Part shown: positions 14,601-23,246 of the stretch, one piece after another
Layout: each line of letters starts with the position of its first letter
Numbering within the stretch: position 1 is the stretch's first letter
From: Aspidiotus rigidus
Lineage: Eukaryota > Arthropoda > Insecta > Hemiptera > Diaspididae
Assembly (NCBI GenBank): GCA_035079385.1
Contig: JAVHKY010000003.1
Location: forward strand, 20,041,501-20,105,500
Reading direction: 5' to 3'
Length of the DNA: 64,000 nt
Program-made: the position numbers and the translations under genes
The notes under the pieces: generated by a model
What the model was told of the DNA's origin: nothing
What the model saw: the letters and a program-made list of their open reading frames with translations, nothing else
The model's database searches: none

Positions 14601-16431
14601 CGTGATCACAATTCTCAATGATAAACGTTTGGTGCATTTACTCTTTACAGATTACGTGGTGTGTAAGCTTACGTTATTTTGTACCTATAGTAATATATAG
14701 GCATTTCCGGCGTCTCGATCAATCTTCAATTTTATATTACTGTACTCCTCTTTTTTATTTCATTTCAAACACTATCCATTGGAAGTTCTGAAAATAGTCA
14801 CCAAGTGTTTGTTTATGTGTCTTTTACAGAGGATAGAGATAGTCTTTTTGGTCCGACCAAAAATAAATGCTGATGTGAATGTGGGTACGACGTTAATTTC
14901 AACCTACGTTTTTCAGAATGTTTTTGTACAGTAATAAACTCCACCCTTTGAGCTTGAAAATATCGCATTGTTTTCGACGCCGATAAAATGAATGCGTTTC
15001 GAATAGCAAGTCACCATATGAAATTCTGTTATTTTGTATCACTATCGATTGATGGAAAATATTTCAAGATCATCGTACCTTTCTATTTTTCTCTCCCTAT
15101 TCCAAATTGTCACCATCCATAATGGTTAACCTTGAATAGGAAAAGAGCGGGCGTGTGCAGTTCAAACTTTAATAAGCGAGTTGAACCGTTGATAACTGAG
15201 TTTTGTAAATCTAGATAATTTTGGACGCGGCGGAAAATATGTGTCGACAAATTAGTTGTCTGCCTGTTTTTGCGAGTAATGGCTCACAATAATTTCATAT
15301 GTTCTAGTTCGATGGCTTTCAACGTTTTATGCTTTCTGGAAGTTTTTTTCCGGAATACTTTTCATCAAGGGGCTACGTTTGGTAAATTTGACGCTATGAG
15401 GAAGAAAAAGTTCCTCGAGTAGTTTTTCCCCCTTCTTTTGTAAACAAAAATGTAATTTCAAAATTTTGAAAGAAAATCAAGCAAGAGCTCGTGTTCAATA
15501 ATTTTGAAAAAATTTTCTTTCACAATCCTTCAAGCTGAAGAATTTCAACGATTACTTGTATTTCCGTGAATTTAAAAGAATTCTTACATAAGTTTTTGAA
15601 TTAGGTCAGATGCCCACCCTTTTTTGGAACCACAATTTGCCGTTCATGTGTTCTAACCATCCTTGTACCCGGAACCCTTTTTTATGTGTTTATTCATTGA
15701 TATTTTTCATTTATACAGTGTTTGTTGGGATGTTCGTATCGGCGATCCACTCTTCATGGATGTCCGAGTACTGACTGCTGCCTTACACAACTCATCACCG
15801 AATTTGGACAATATTCAAGTTCCAACTAGGCCAACCGAAGTATACTCAGAATTAATACATGTTTGCAATTTACAAAGAGGTTCAAGCAGGTTGATGCCTT
15901 TACCGCTATCGAAAATAGCGTATTTAGTCAGAACTGATAGCTGGGTGGATCGAGCAACTATATATAGAGCCCTATAATAACGAGTGAGGACATCGGCCGC
16001 CACATTTAGTCGTTACGTCATTATTTATCTTCAGACTTCCCCATTTCAATGACTGATAACAGTTTACCACAATTTGAAAATGATAGGGGAACTACTAGAA
16101 TTTGCAATTAAAAGGAAGTATTATTCATTGTAAGAAAAACCGTCAAGCATAAAACTCCATACAATTAGAAAAATTTCTTTTCTAATTATATACAAAGTAC
16201 TAGAATTTGTTTTAAAATACAGGTATCAGTGCCAAAGAAAAAGGAAAACATAGGGCTTTTAAGTGATACAAAATAGTTCCACCAATTTAATTAATTTCTC
16301 ACCCTATTAGGGAACTGCAAGGATTAATGATGATGTAAAGACTAAATATGGCGATCCATGATCTTCATTTATTTAGCTACGCCACAACATTAATTTTCTT
16401 CTTCCTGATCCCGTTGTTAGAAAATTCCTCC
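8620..16431. other. Non-coding upstream DNA
   Basis: No supported gene. One open frame at 15690-15977 follows an acceptor-like TTTCATTTATACAG and could hide an exon, but its translation matches no family I know and I leave it out as a gene. The other frames are short and have no recognisable motif. Confidence 0.4.
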
Positions 16432-16436
16432 CCCCG
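16432..16436. other. Target-site duplication CCCCG (left)
   Basis: These five bases immediately precede the CACAGTG terminus. The identical CCCCG follows the right terminus at 23242-23246. Transib insertions are known to duplicate 5 bp, usually GC-rich. The local C-richness makes a chance match more likely than usual, but both copies abut the termini exactly. Confidence 0.8.
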
Positions 16437-16482
16437 CACAGTGGGATGAAACACTAATTTATGCGGCAAAAAATCAAAAAAA
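16437..16482 (+). repeat. Left terminal inverted repeat, RSS-like
   Basis: The heptamer CACAGTG (16437-16443) is followed by a 23-bp spacer (16444-16466) and then CAAAAAATC (16467-16475). This matches the layout of a 23-type recombination signal, whose consensus is CACAGTG, a 23-bp spacer and ACAAAAACC. It pairs with 23197-23241. Confidence 0.85.
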
Positions 16483-16723
16483 GTGACCTCACCAAAACGT
16501 GACTTTGGACATCATTTTCTACTGCTCTAAGAACCATGAATCGTGTATCGAAAAGTCTCTCGCGTTGAGTGGCGTGTCAGGAGTACTCGAATAATAAGGA
16601 AGGGTAGAAGGTGCGGGGAATTGGTGTTCCTCACCTATGCAATCGATTGTCAAACGATTGTCAAACGATTATTGTATCTATCCGCGTTGTGTTTCTTGGT
16701 CGTTTTTCCGAAGTATTTTTCAC
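16481..16723 (+). repeat. Left long inverted arm
   Basis: The arm runs from AAGTGACCTCACCAAAACGT to the block ending TATTTTTCAC. It is the imperfect inverse complement of 19785-20012; the shared landmarks include GGAGTACT, GGTAGAAGGTGCGGGGAATT and CACCTATGCA. It abuts the left terminal repeat directly. Confidence 0.85.
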
Positions 16724-17086
16724 GCTCTTTCATGTGCTTCTAATGGTTTTTAGTTCCGATTACAATTAAAACTAGAAAAGAGCATCCCAAGATATTGAAG
16801 AAATTATACTTTGTAAGCCAAAGATACTTTCCAAATCATGCTCATATCATCGGAAAAAGCAAATTAAAGCTAGAAGTGTCGACGCACGATCAAAGCAAAC
16901 GTTTCAATGCATCTTTGTCAGATTACACTTTGTCGGCAAATATTGGCACAAATTTCTGCCAGTCTACAGAACTTCAATTTTAAACATATATGTAGTACTT
17001 ACTTGGGATGCTCTTTTCTAGTTTTAATTGAAACAGGAACTGAAAACTATTAGAAGCACATGAAAGAGTAGCGTGTAAAATAGGTC
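16709..17086. mobile_element. Nested foldback element in the left arm
   Basis: Inverted arms of about 80 bp (16709-16792 and 17000-17086) share CTCTTTC, TGTGCTTCTAAT and AAAACTAGAAAAGAGCATCC. They enclose about 210 bp without a gene. The opposite long arm (near 19780) reads straight from GGTCCATTTCACC into the TATTTTTCAC block with no such insert, so it preserves the empty state. The inserted sequence is therefore about 16724-17081. Family unknown; a small open frame inside (16795-16983) resembles nothing I know. Confidence 0.75.
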
Positions 17087-17690
17087 CATTTCACCAGCCC
17101 CCCCCCCCTTTTTGAAATGTTCAATTTTTTGGGGGCAAAATGAATTGTGCTCGATTTGTTCTGAATTGTGCTGCAAGAATTATGTTTTGTGCTTGTCCCC
17201 TTCCGAAGATATACAAAAAAGTCTCAAGGGGGGGCTGGTGAAACGATAGCCCGCCCTATTTGAAATTTTGAATTTTTTTTTGTAAAATGAATTGTGCTCG
17301 ATTTGTGCTGAATTGTGCTGCAAAAATTATGTTTTGTGCTTGTCCCCTACCGAAGATATACACAAAAGTCTCTGGGGGGCTGGTGAAACGATAGGCCCCC
17401 CCTTTTTGAAATTTTCAATTTTTTTTTGTAAAATGAATTGTGCTCGATTTGTGCTCAATTGTGTTGCAAAAATTATATTTTGTGCTTGCTCCCTTGCAAA
17501 GATATACGAAAAAGTCTCCAGGGGGGGAGGCCCCCCTTTTTGAAATTTTGATATTTTTTTTTAGAAAAATGAATTGTGCTCGATTTGTGTTGAATTGTGC
17601 TGCAAAAATTATATTTTGTGCTTGCTCCCTTGCAAAGATATACGAAAAAGTCTCTAGGGGGAGCCCCCCTTTTTTTTTGAAATTTTTTAT
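17082..17690 (+). repeat. Tandem array, 4 units of about 145 bp (left arm)
   Basis: Units begin TGAATTGTGCTCGATTTGT near 17141, 17288, 17434 and 17570. Each carries TTATGTTTTGTGCTTG, GATATAC, AAAGTCTC and a G/C homopolymer next to CTTTTTGAAATTTT. The array continues the left arm inward and is repeated in inverse orientation at 19380-19784. Short open frames here only reflect the absence of stops in the unit. Confidence 0.9.
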
Positions 17691-18059
17691 TATTAAAAAA
17701 AAAGGGGGGAAAAAAAGAAAAACAAAGGGTATTTACAGTTTTACTATTTCATCTCAGGACTTTTGTCGATATCTTTAAAATGGGGTGGGAAAGAAATGTA
17801 ATATTTTTAGCACAATTCAGCACAAATGTAGCACAATTCATTAGGCCAGATAAAGGTTCTTCATGTAATAAAGGAGGGAGGGGTACGTAAGGTTGATCCC
17901 GATTGTGGAGAAGGGCTGGAAGTACGAAACGTCAAAAATTTTCAAAGCAGTAGACCAAAAGTCGAGCTCAATTCATTTAGCCGGATAATAATTCAAAACT
18001 TGGAACAAAAAAAGGAGTTTTCTACAGTTTCACAAGGTCACCTTCCAAGACTTTTGTGG

Positions 18060-18440
18060 ATATTTTGAGTAGGCAGAAGAACAAAACATAATATTTGAAG
18101 CACAAATCGAGCACAATTCATAGCGGTCATTTCAAATTTAAAATTAGAAAAAAAAAAGGTTGTCGTTTCAGCAGCGCCCAAAGAGTAGAGACTTCTTTGA
18201 GAATCTTGAGGAGGCAGCAAGCACAAAACATATTTTTTGCAGCACAATTCTGGACAAATCGAGCACAATTCATTTGCCCCCCCCCCCCCCCAAGAAAAAA
18301 TCAAATTTCTAAGAAGGGGGGCTAATACTTTACAAACGGAACCCCATTCTGAAGGAGGGGAGGAAGCACAAAATGTGAAATTCGCGGCACAATTCAGCAC
18401 AAGTCGAGTACAATTTATGTTGCCGGATAAAAATTCAAAA
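18060..18440 (-). repeat. Degenerate inverse copies of the 145-bp unit
   Basis: Blocks such as GCACAATTC, CAAATCGAGCACAATTCAT and GCACAAAACATA recur near 18090, 18240 and 18385, in the same orientation as the right-arm array. They are more diverged than either arm and lie in the spacer of the large inverted repeat. The rest of 17691-19379 shows no gene. Confidence 0.75.
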
Positions 18441-19379
18441 TTCAAAAACTTGCTGATATTTCACAATGTGAACCTCATTTTGGTGGAGAGGAGGACAGAA
18501 TATATTTTCCCGTAGACGGCTTGTCTGACAAAGTTCGGCAAGGCACGCAGGAAACCTATACTATGGGATAAATTTAGATTTTGATAATTAAATTAAAAAT
18601 GTGGGACTATCACCAAAGTCAAAATATTTCCAATTTTCCCTCCTACAACTTGAAAACTGGAATTCTTTCGTGTTCTCATTCTATTGAATACAACTTGAAG
18701 GTCAATATTCTACGAGTAAGAGGGAATCTTGTTCTATAATTTTTCTTTTAAAAAGTATATATTACTTTTTGTCCGCTGTCCGATAGAAATGCTAACTGAA
18801 AATAATTTGGTATTGGGGAAAGAATTTCTATTTTTCTCTTCCTTCTTCTCTCTTTTTTCGTTTTTTTTTTTCTGTAATGTAAGTCGGACGTACAATAATG
18901 CAGGCCATCAATTTATATGGCATAGGTAGGATGACTTGAAAAAATTTGAACTTCCAAACTCTTGTATGATAGGAGGAGACTCTAGTTTTGAATTTCAATC
19001 TTAATACGTTCATAATCGAATTCTACCCTCAGAACAGGTTCCCTAAATTTCTTGTTCACTTTCGCCAAGTTCCACTTACCTTATTAGGTTAGGTCAGTTT
19101 CCACCAGATTGAAAGTCAATATTTCTCTAATACAAGTAGCTTGATAGTCAAAAATATTCCAAGTCCCATAGAACAAACAGGTTCCCAGTTAAAATTTGAA
19201 AACGTGAGGGGAGGGTATTGTTTTCACAGTAGCCCCACCAAAGATTGTGGATATTCAAAGAAAGAGGAATTCGCAAAACATAAAATTTGCGCTTTTCAAC
19301 ACTAATTGAACACATTTCATTCAGCAACACAAGAATGTAAAATTTGGGGTCTGTTGTTTGACAAACTTACGTCCATTCC

Positions 19380-19784
19380 GGTGGAGGAGAGGAAGCACAA
19401 AACATGAAATTTGCGGTACATTTCAGCACAAATCGAGCACAATTCATTTTGCCAAAAAAAATTCAAAATTTCAAAAAGGGGGGCTCCCCCCTAGAAACTT
19501 TTTCGTGTATCTTTGCAAGGGAGCAAGCACAAAATATAATTTTTGCAGCACAATTCAGCACAAATCAAGCACAATTCATTTTGCTAAAAAAAATTCAAAA
19601 TTTAAAAAAAAAGGGGGGCTATCGTTTCACCAGCCCCCCTTGAGACTTTTTTGTATATCTTCGGAAGGGGACAAGCACAAAACATAATTCTTGCAGCACA
19701 ATTCAGCACAAATCGAGCACAATTCATTTTGCCCCCCAAAAATTGAAAATTTCAAAAAGGGGGGGGGGCTGGTGAAATGGACCT
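19380..19784 (-). repeat. Tandem array, 3 units (right arm)
   Basis: Units carry AATCGAGCACAATTCATTTT near 19432, a CAAGCACAATTCATTTT variant near 19566, and another copy near 19712. They are the inverse complement of the 17082-17690 array, including the poly-G next to CTGGTGAAA. Left and right arrays differ in unit number, as expected if they expand independently. Confidence 0.9.
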
Positions 19785-20012
19785 GTGAAAAATACTCCGG
19801 AAACAGGATCACGAAACACAACACAGATAGATACAATACCCGTTTGACAATCGGCTGCATAGGTGAGGAACACAATTCCCCGCACCTTCTACCCTTTCTT
19901 ATTATTCAAGTACTCCTGTCACGCCACTTGACGCGACGACAGACTTTTCAATACATGATTCAGGGTTCTCAAAGCAGTAGAAAGGTTACATCACGTTTTG
20001 GTGAGGTACTTT
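19785..20012 (-). repeat. Right long inverted arm
   Basis: Inverse complement of 16481-16723. The pairing stops sharply at 20012, after GTGAGGTACTT. The next block of the left side (16437-16480) finds its partner only at 23197-23241, which marks 20013-23196 as extra sequence in the right arm. Confidence 0.85.
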
Positions 20013-20814
20013 TGACGTGGAACACGTCTACACGCTGGGTACGAAATTGGAAAAGCGACACCAAAAACCTGACACCAAAAAATGACAGCTGAACCGACAC
20101 CAAAACAGACACTTGAATATCCATAATTTGAAAGAAAAAAAAAGGTTAATGCTATGTATTGTAGTAAGCCTGCAATAAAAGGTAATTGAAACCTATTTGA
20201 ACGAGATTGGGTACCTACCCTAAACTCTGTATATAAGATTCATTTGTTCTCACTACTACAGCTATATGCAGGTTAGTTGATATTTTACCTACTGAGATAT
20301 ATTCCTATTCTGAATAAGAGGGTGGGAGAGTGTAATAAGAGAGAAATTTCATAAATGTTCAACCGAAATCAATCAGTGCGCCTCTGGTTTTCATCAAGTT
20401 CACTTCTTCCAAATAAAGAATATTATATCCATCTATTTGACTATTGTGGTTCATTTATCTACTAGTTTATTGAATTTTCCTTATTGTCGTTGTGCGAATT
20501 TCCATTTTTTAATTAATTACCTAATTTATTTATTCATTTTCGCGAGTTTTCTGTTTTTTTTTTTTTTTTTTTTTTTTTGTAGTTTTTTTTTCTTATTTGT
20601 TCGTTTATTTTTTTGGTGTTTATTATTTATTCATTGATTCATTCATTTATTGTCTTCAATTAATTTTTTTTTGATAATTAATTTTTCTCATTTATTCATC
20701 TATATTTTTTCTCATTTTTTGTGAAGTGCGTTTTTTTTGTGTTAGTTATTGATCTTCCCGGAAGTGCTAAGTTCTTATGCATTGGTACTGAATTCTCAAA
20801 GTTAATAAATAATT

Positions 20815-21354
20815 ATGAACTTGAGAGATATTATTTGTGATTTACCATCACGTTCTCATATGACAGATGAAGAAATATTGTACCGTCATAATGTAACTGT
20901 GATGGAAACTGATACATTAGATTCAATAAATATAAATTTTATTGAGAAAAGCAATTCATCTTTGACATTAGATATTTCTGAAGAGAAGAGGAAGGAACCA
21001 AATAGTGAAACCTGTTTTGAATATAGAGAGAGGGCAACTCAAACCCAACTGATAAAGAAATCAAATGCGGAGAAATGTCGTGCATATAGGAATAAAAAAA
21101 TAAAAAAATCTGAAGAGAAAAAGAAGAAATCAAATGCTGAAAAGTGTCGTGAATATATAGAGAGGAAAAGAAATGAGTTGCTTAAATCTAAACTTGATTC
21201 TCAAATGAATTCTAGTGAACAAAATTCTGTTGAATTAACAAACAATGGTGAAATATATTTTGAATATAGAGAGAGGACAAGCCAAACCCAACCGATAAAG
21301 AAATCAAATGCCGAGAACTGTCGTGCATATATGGAAAAAAATTTTCTGGCATAG
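20815..21354 (+). CDS. Unknown repetitive lysine/glutamate-rich protein, probably a transposon exon
   Basis: I do not recognise this gene as a named family. The 179-residue frame starts at ATG (MNLRDIICDLPSRSH) and, from about residue 60, is built of degenerate repeats. Each has a basic stretch, then SNAEKCR(E/A)YR or a variant (NGEIYFEYRER, SETCFEYRER), then a linker such as ATQTQLIKK. Short 'AE-R-YR-RK' repeats of this kind occur in proteins of several arthropod mobile elements, including helicase-bearing ones, but that resemblance is from memory and not diagnostic. The frame ends in a TAG just before a region holding an inverted copy of AAAAGACATGGAACAT. Unlike typical host genes it lies inside a transposon. 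It may be one exon of a longer gene, or a relic. Confidence 0.45.
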   Translation: MNLRDIICDLPSRSHMTDEEILYRHNVTVMETDTLDSININFIEKSNSSLTLDISEEKRKEPNSETCFEYRERATQTQLIKKSNAEKCRAYRNKKIKKSEEKKKKSNAEKCREYIERKRNELLKSKLDSQMNSSEQNSVELTNNGEIYFEYRERTSQTQPIKKSNAENCRAYMEKNFLA

Positions 21355-21471
21355 CCAAATAAATGAAGATCATGTTCCATGTCTTTTATATTTTATCAGT
21401 CATCTTGAAATATTTTAGTCTAGGCTTCTACTAGGTCAAGTGTTCGTGAGATATTATTCGTTTACCACTCC

Positions 21472-21515
21472 CGAGTTTCAAAATCGGGGTCTGGCGAGAG
21501 AAAAGACATGGAACA
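21472..21515 (+). repeat. 44-bp direct repeat, left of the AT satellite
   Basis: The block starting CGAGTTTCAAAATCGG and ending GACATGGAACA is repeated identically at 22120-22163, so the satellite lies between two perfect copies. Part of it (AAAAGACATGGAACAT) also occurs in inverse orientation at about 21373. Confidence 0.9.
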
Positions 21516-21525
21516 TAAATTTCGA

Positions 21526-21784
21526 CTATTTATTTATTTAATTATTTAATTATTTATTTATTTAATTATTTATTTATTTAATTATTTAATTATTTATTTA
21601 TTTATTTATTAAATTATTTATTTATTTAATTATTTAATTATTTATTTATTTAATTATTTAATTATTTAATTATTTATTTATTTATTTATTTAATTATTTA
21701 ATTATTTAATTATTTAATTATTTATTTATTTAATTATTTAATTATTTATTTATTTAATTATTTAATTATTTATTTTAATTATTT

Positions 21785-21830
<46 letters not shown>

Positions 21831-21916
21831 TTATTTAATTATTTAATTATTTATTTATTTAATTATTTATTTATTTAATTATTTAATTATTTAATTAAAT
21901 AATAATTTAATTATTT

Positions 21917-21966
<50 letters not shown>

Positions 21967-22044
21967 TTATTTATTTATTTAATTATTTAATTATTTATTT
22001 ATTCAATTATTTATTTATTTAATTATTTAATTATTTAATTATTT

Positions 22045-22085
<41 letters not shown>

Positions 22086-22103
22086 TTATTGATTATTATT
22101 ATT
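21526..22103. repeat. AT-rich microsatellite (TTTA/TTAA)n, about 580 bp
   Basis: The sequence is almost entirely TATT and TAATTATT steps with scattered slips. It holds no G or C apart from one C near 22003. Both flanks carry the same 44-bp unit, which suggests expansion of a short AT tract inside a duplicated segment. Confidence 0.95.
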
Positions 22104-22119
22104 ACGCGGGGTGTACTCG

Positions 22120-22163
22120 CGAGTTTCAAAATCGGGGTCTGGCGAGAGAAAAGACATGGAACA
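22120..22163 (+). repeat. 44-bp direct repeat, right of the AT satellite
   Basis: Identical to 21472-21515. Downstream the sequence passes directly into another copy of the SNAEKCREYRE-coding repeat. Confidence 0.9.
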
Positions 22164-22206
22164 TGTCAAAAGGTAATAAAAAAAAAATTTGAGGAGAAAA
22201 AGAAGA

Positions 22207-22440
22207 AATCTAATGTTGAAAAGTGTCGTGAATATAGGGAGAAGAAAAGAAATGAGGAGTTGCTTAAAAATGATTCAAATTCCCAAACAAAATCTAATGA
22301 ACAAAATTCTGTTGAATTAACAAATAATGGTGAAATGTGTTTTGAATATAGAGAGAGGACAAGCCAAACCCAACTGATGAAGAAATCAAATGCGGAGAAC
22401 TGTCGTGCATATAGGGAAAGGAAGGTAATGAAAAAAAAGC
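22207..22440 (+). pseudogene. Fragment of the SNAEKC-repeat coding sequence, + copy
   Basis: The translation includes NVEKCREYREKKRNEELLK, FEYRERTSQTQLMKK and SNAENCRAYRERK, the same repeats as at 20815-21354. It is the left arm of an inverted duplication whose right arm is 22697-22930. No start codon belongs to it by homology. After 22440 the sequence turns into minus-strand repeats. Confidence 0.6.
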
Positions 22441-22970
22441 ATATCAGACATTTGTTCAGCAGGTCTTTTTGTGGAATCATTTTTAAGCAACTCCTTATTT
22501 CTTCTCCTCTCCCTATATTCATAACACTTTTCAGCATTACATTTCTTCTTTTTCTCCTTATTTGTTAATTCAACAGAATTTTGTTGATTAGATTTAGTTT
22601 GGGAATCGGAATCATTTTTAAGCAACTCCTCATTTCTTTTCCTCTCCCTATATTCACGACACTTTTCAGCATTAGATTTCTTCTTTTTCTCCTCCGATTT
22701 TTTTTTTATTACCTTCCTTTCCCTATATGCACGACAGTTCTCCGCATTTGATTTCTTCATCAGTTGGGTTTGGCTTGTCCTCTCTCTATATTCAAAACAC
22801 ATTTCACCATTATTTGTTAATTCAACAGAATTTTGTTCATTAGATTTTGTTTGGGAATTTGAATCATTTTTAAGCAACTCCTCATTTCTTTTCTTCTCCC
22901 TATATTCACGACACTTTTCAGCATTAGATATGAGTCTTGCAGTCAGCTGAAAGCCTAGAGCCGAATTCAA
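22386..22970 (-). CDS. SNAEKC-repeat ORF, minus copy
   Basis: The frame is 194 residues with at least five copies of the basic/SNAEKCREYRE repeat. Copies alternate between the type followed by KKRNEELLKNDSNSQTK and the type NNGEMCFEYRERTSQTQ. Residues 15-90 nearly repeat the translation of 22207-22440 on the other strand. The first 14 residues (MNSALGFQLTARLI) do not fit the repeat, so the ATG is probably not a natural start. It lacks the non-repetitive N-terminus of the 20815 frame. Function unknown; a transposon remnant or a low-complexity coding relic. Confidence 0.45.
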   Translation of the reverse strand: MNSALGFQLTARLISNAEKCREYREKKRNEELLKNDSNSQTKSNEQNSVELTNNGEMCFEYRERTSQTQLMKKSNAENCRAYRERKVIKKKSEEKKKKSNAEKCREYRERKRNEELLKNDSDSQTKSNQQNSVELTNKEKKKKCNAEKCYEYRERRRNKELLKNDSTKRPAEQMSDMLFFHYLPFPICTTVLRI

Positions 22971-23196
22971 CTGAATTTCAACAGATAGGAGGAAAGCTGG
23001 GAGTCAGCTTCATTTAAACCTTTGCAAGCCCAAATTTTTGTAGCTCTCCCACCACATCAGTTTTCACCATCTACGTTTCGGCTTGGCAGTAATTTAACGA
23101 AAAAACACTCCGGTTTGATCTCATACACGTGTTCCACGCTTCCTTTTTATAAAAAATATGACGTTAGGGGGGGTCCAGGGGGGCGAAGCGCCGAGG

Positions 23197-23241
23197 TTTT
23201 TTGAGTTTTTGCCGCATAAATCAGTGTTTTATCCCACTGTG
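23197..23241 (-). repeat. Right terminal inverted repeat, RSS-like
   Basis: Read on the minus strand: CACAGTG (23241-23235), a 23-bp spacer (23234-23212), then CAAAAACTC (23211-23203). The A-rich block is closer to the RSS nonamer ACAAAAACC than the left one is. The flanking CCCCG (23242-23246) is the right target-site duplication. Confidence 0.85.
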
Positions 23242-23246
23242 CCCCG

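Larger units (their letters stand above)
20013..23196. mobile_element. Inferred 3.2-kb insertion in the right arm
   Basis: This segment is absent from the left side, where the terminal repeat and the long arm are contiguous at 16480/16481. It holds long T runs (20555-20590), an unknown repetitive ORF, an AT satellite and an inverted duplication. A short inverted similarity (CGTGGAACACGTCTA at 20016 against TACACGTGTTCCACG near 23127) lies near its two ends but not at them. I cannot name the insert; it could equally be original interior from which the left copy was lost. Confidence 0.55.
16437..23241. mobile_element. Transib-like DNA transposon, non-autonomous, internally rearranged
   Basis: The element is bounded by 46-bp terminal inverted repeats (43 of 46 bases agree) starting CACAGTGGGAT, and by the 5-bp duplication CCCCG. 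A CACWRTG-type terminus with a 5-bp GC-rich duplication is the signature of Transib, the superfamily related to the RAG1 core. No transposase frame is visible; an intact one would be roughly 700 codons and the longest frame inside is under 200. The interior holds inverted arms (16481-16723 against 19785-20012), tandem arrays of about 145 bp on both arms, a nested foldback, and about 3.2 kb lying between the right arm and the right terminus. The right end lies about 1.9 kb upstream of the luna start codon. Confidence 0.82.

Noticed and set aside
15663..15977. 104-codon open frame after an acceptor-like TTTCATTTATACAG
   Set aside because: The translation matches no family I know, no donor or partner exon was found, and frames of this length occur by chance in 64 kb.
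17292..17778. Overlapping open frames of 83-112 codons with a repeated LCSIVLQKLYFVL-like phrase
   Set aside because: They are translations of the 145-bp tandem unit, which happens to lack stops in some frames; no codon-level conservation is apparent.
23161..23195. GGGGGGGTCCAGGGGGGCGA as a special regulatory or quadruplex site
   Set aside because: Runs of G and C of this kind recur within the neighbouring repeat arrays and are better explained as repeat sequence.
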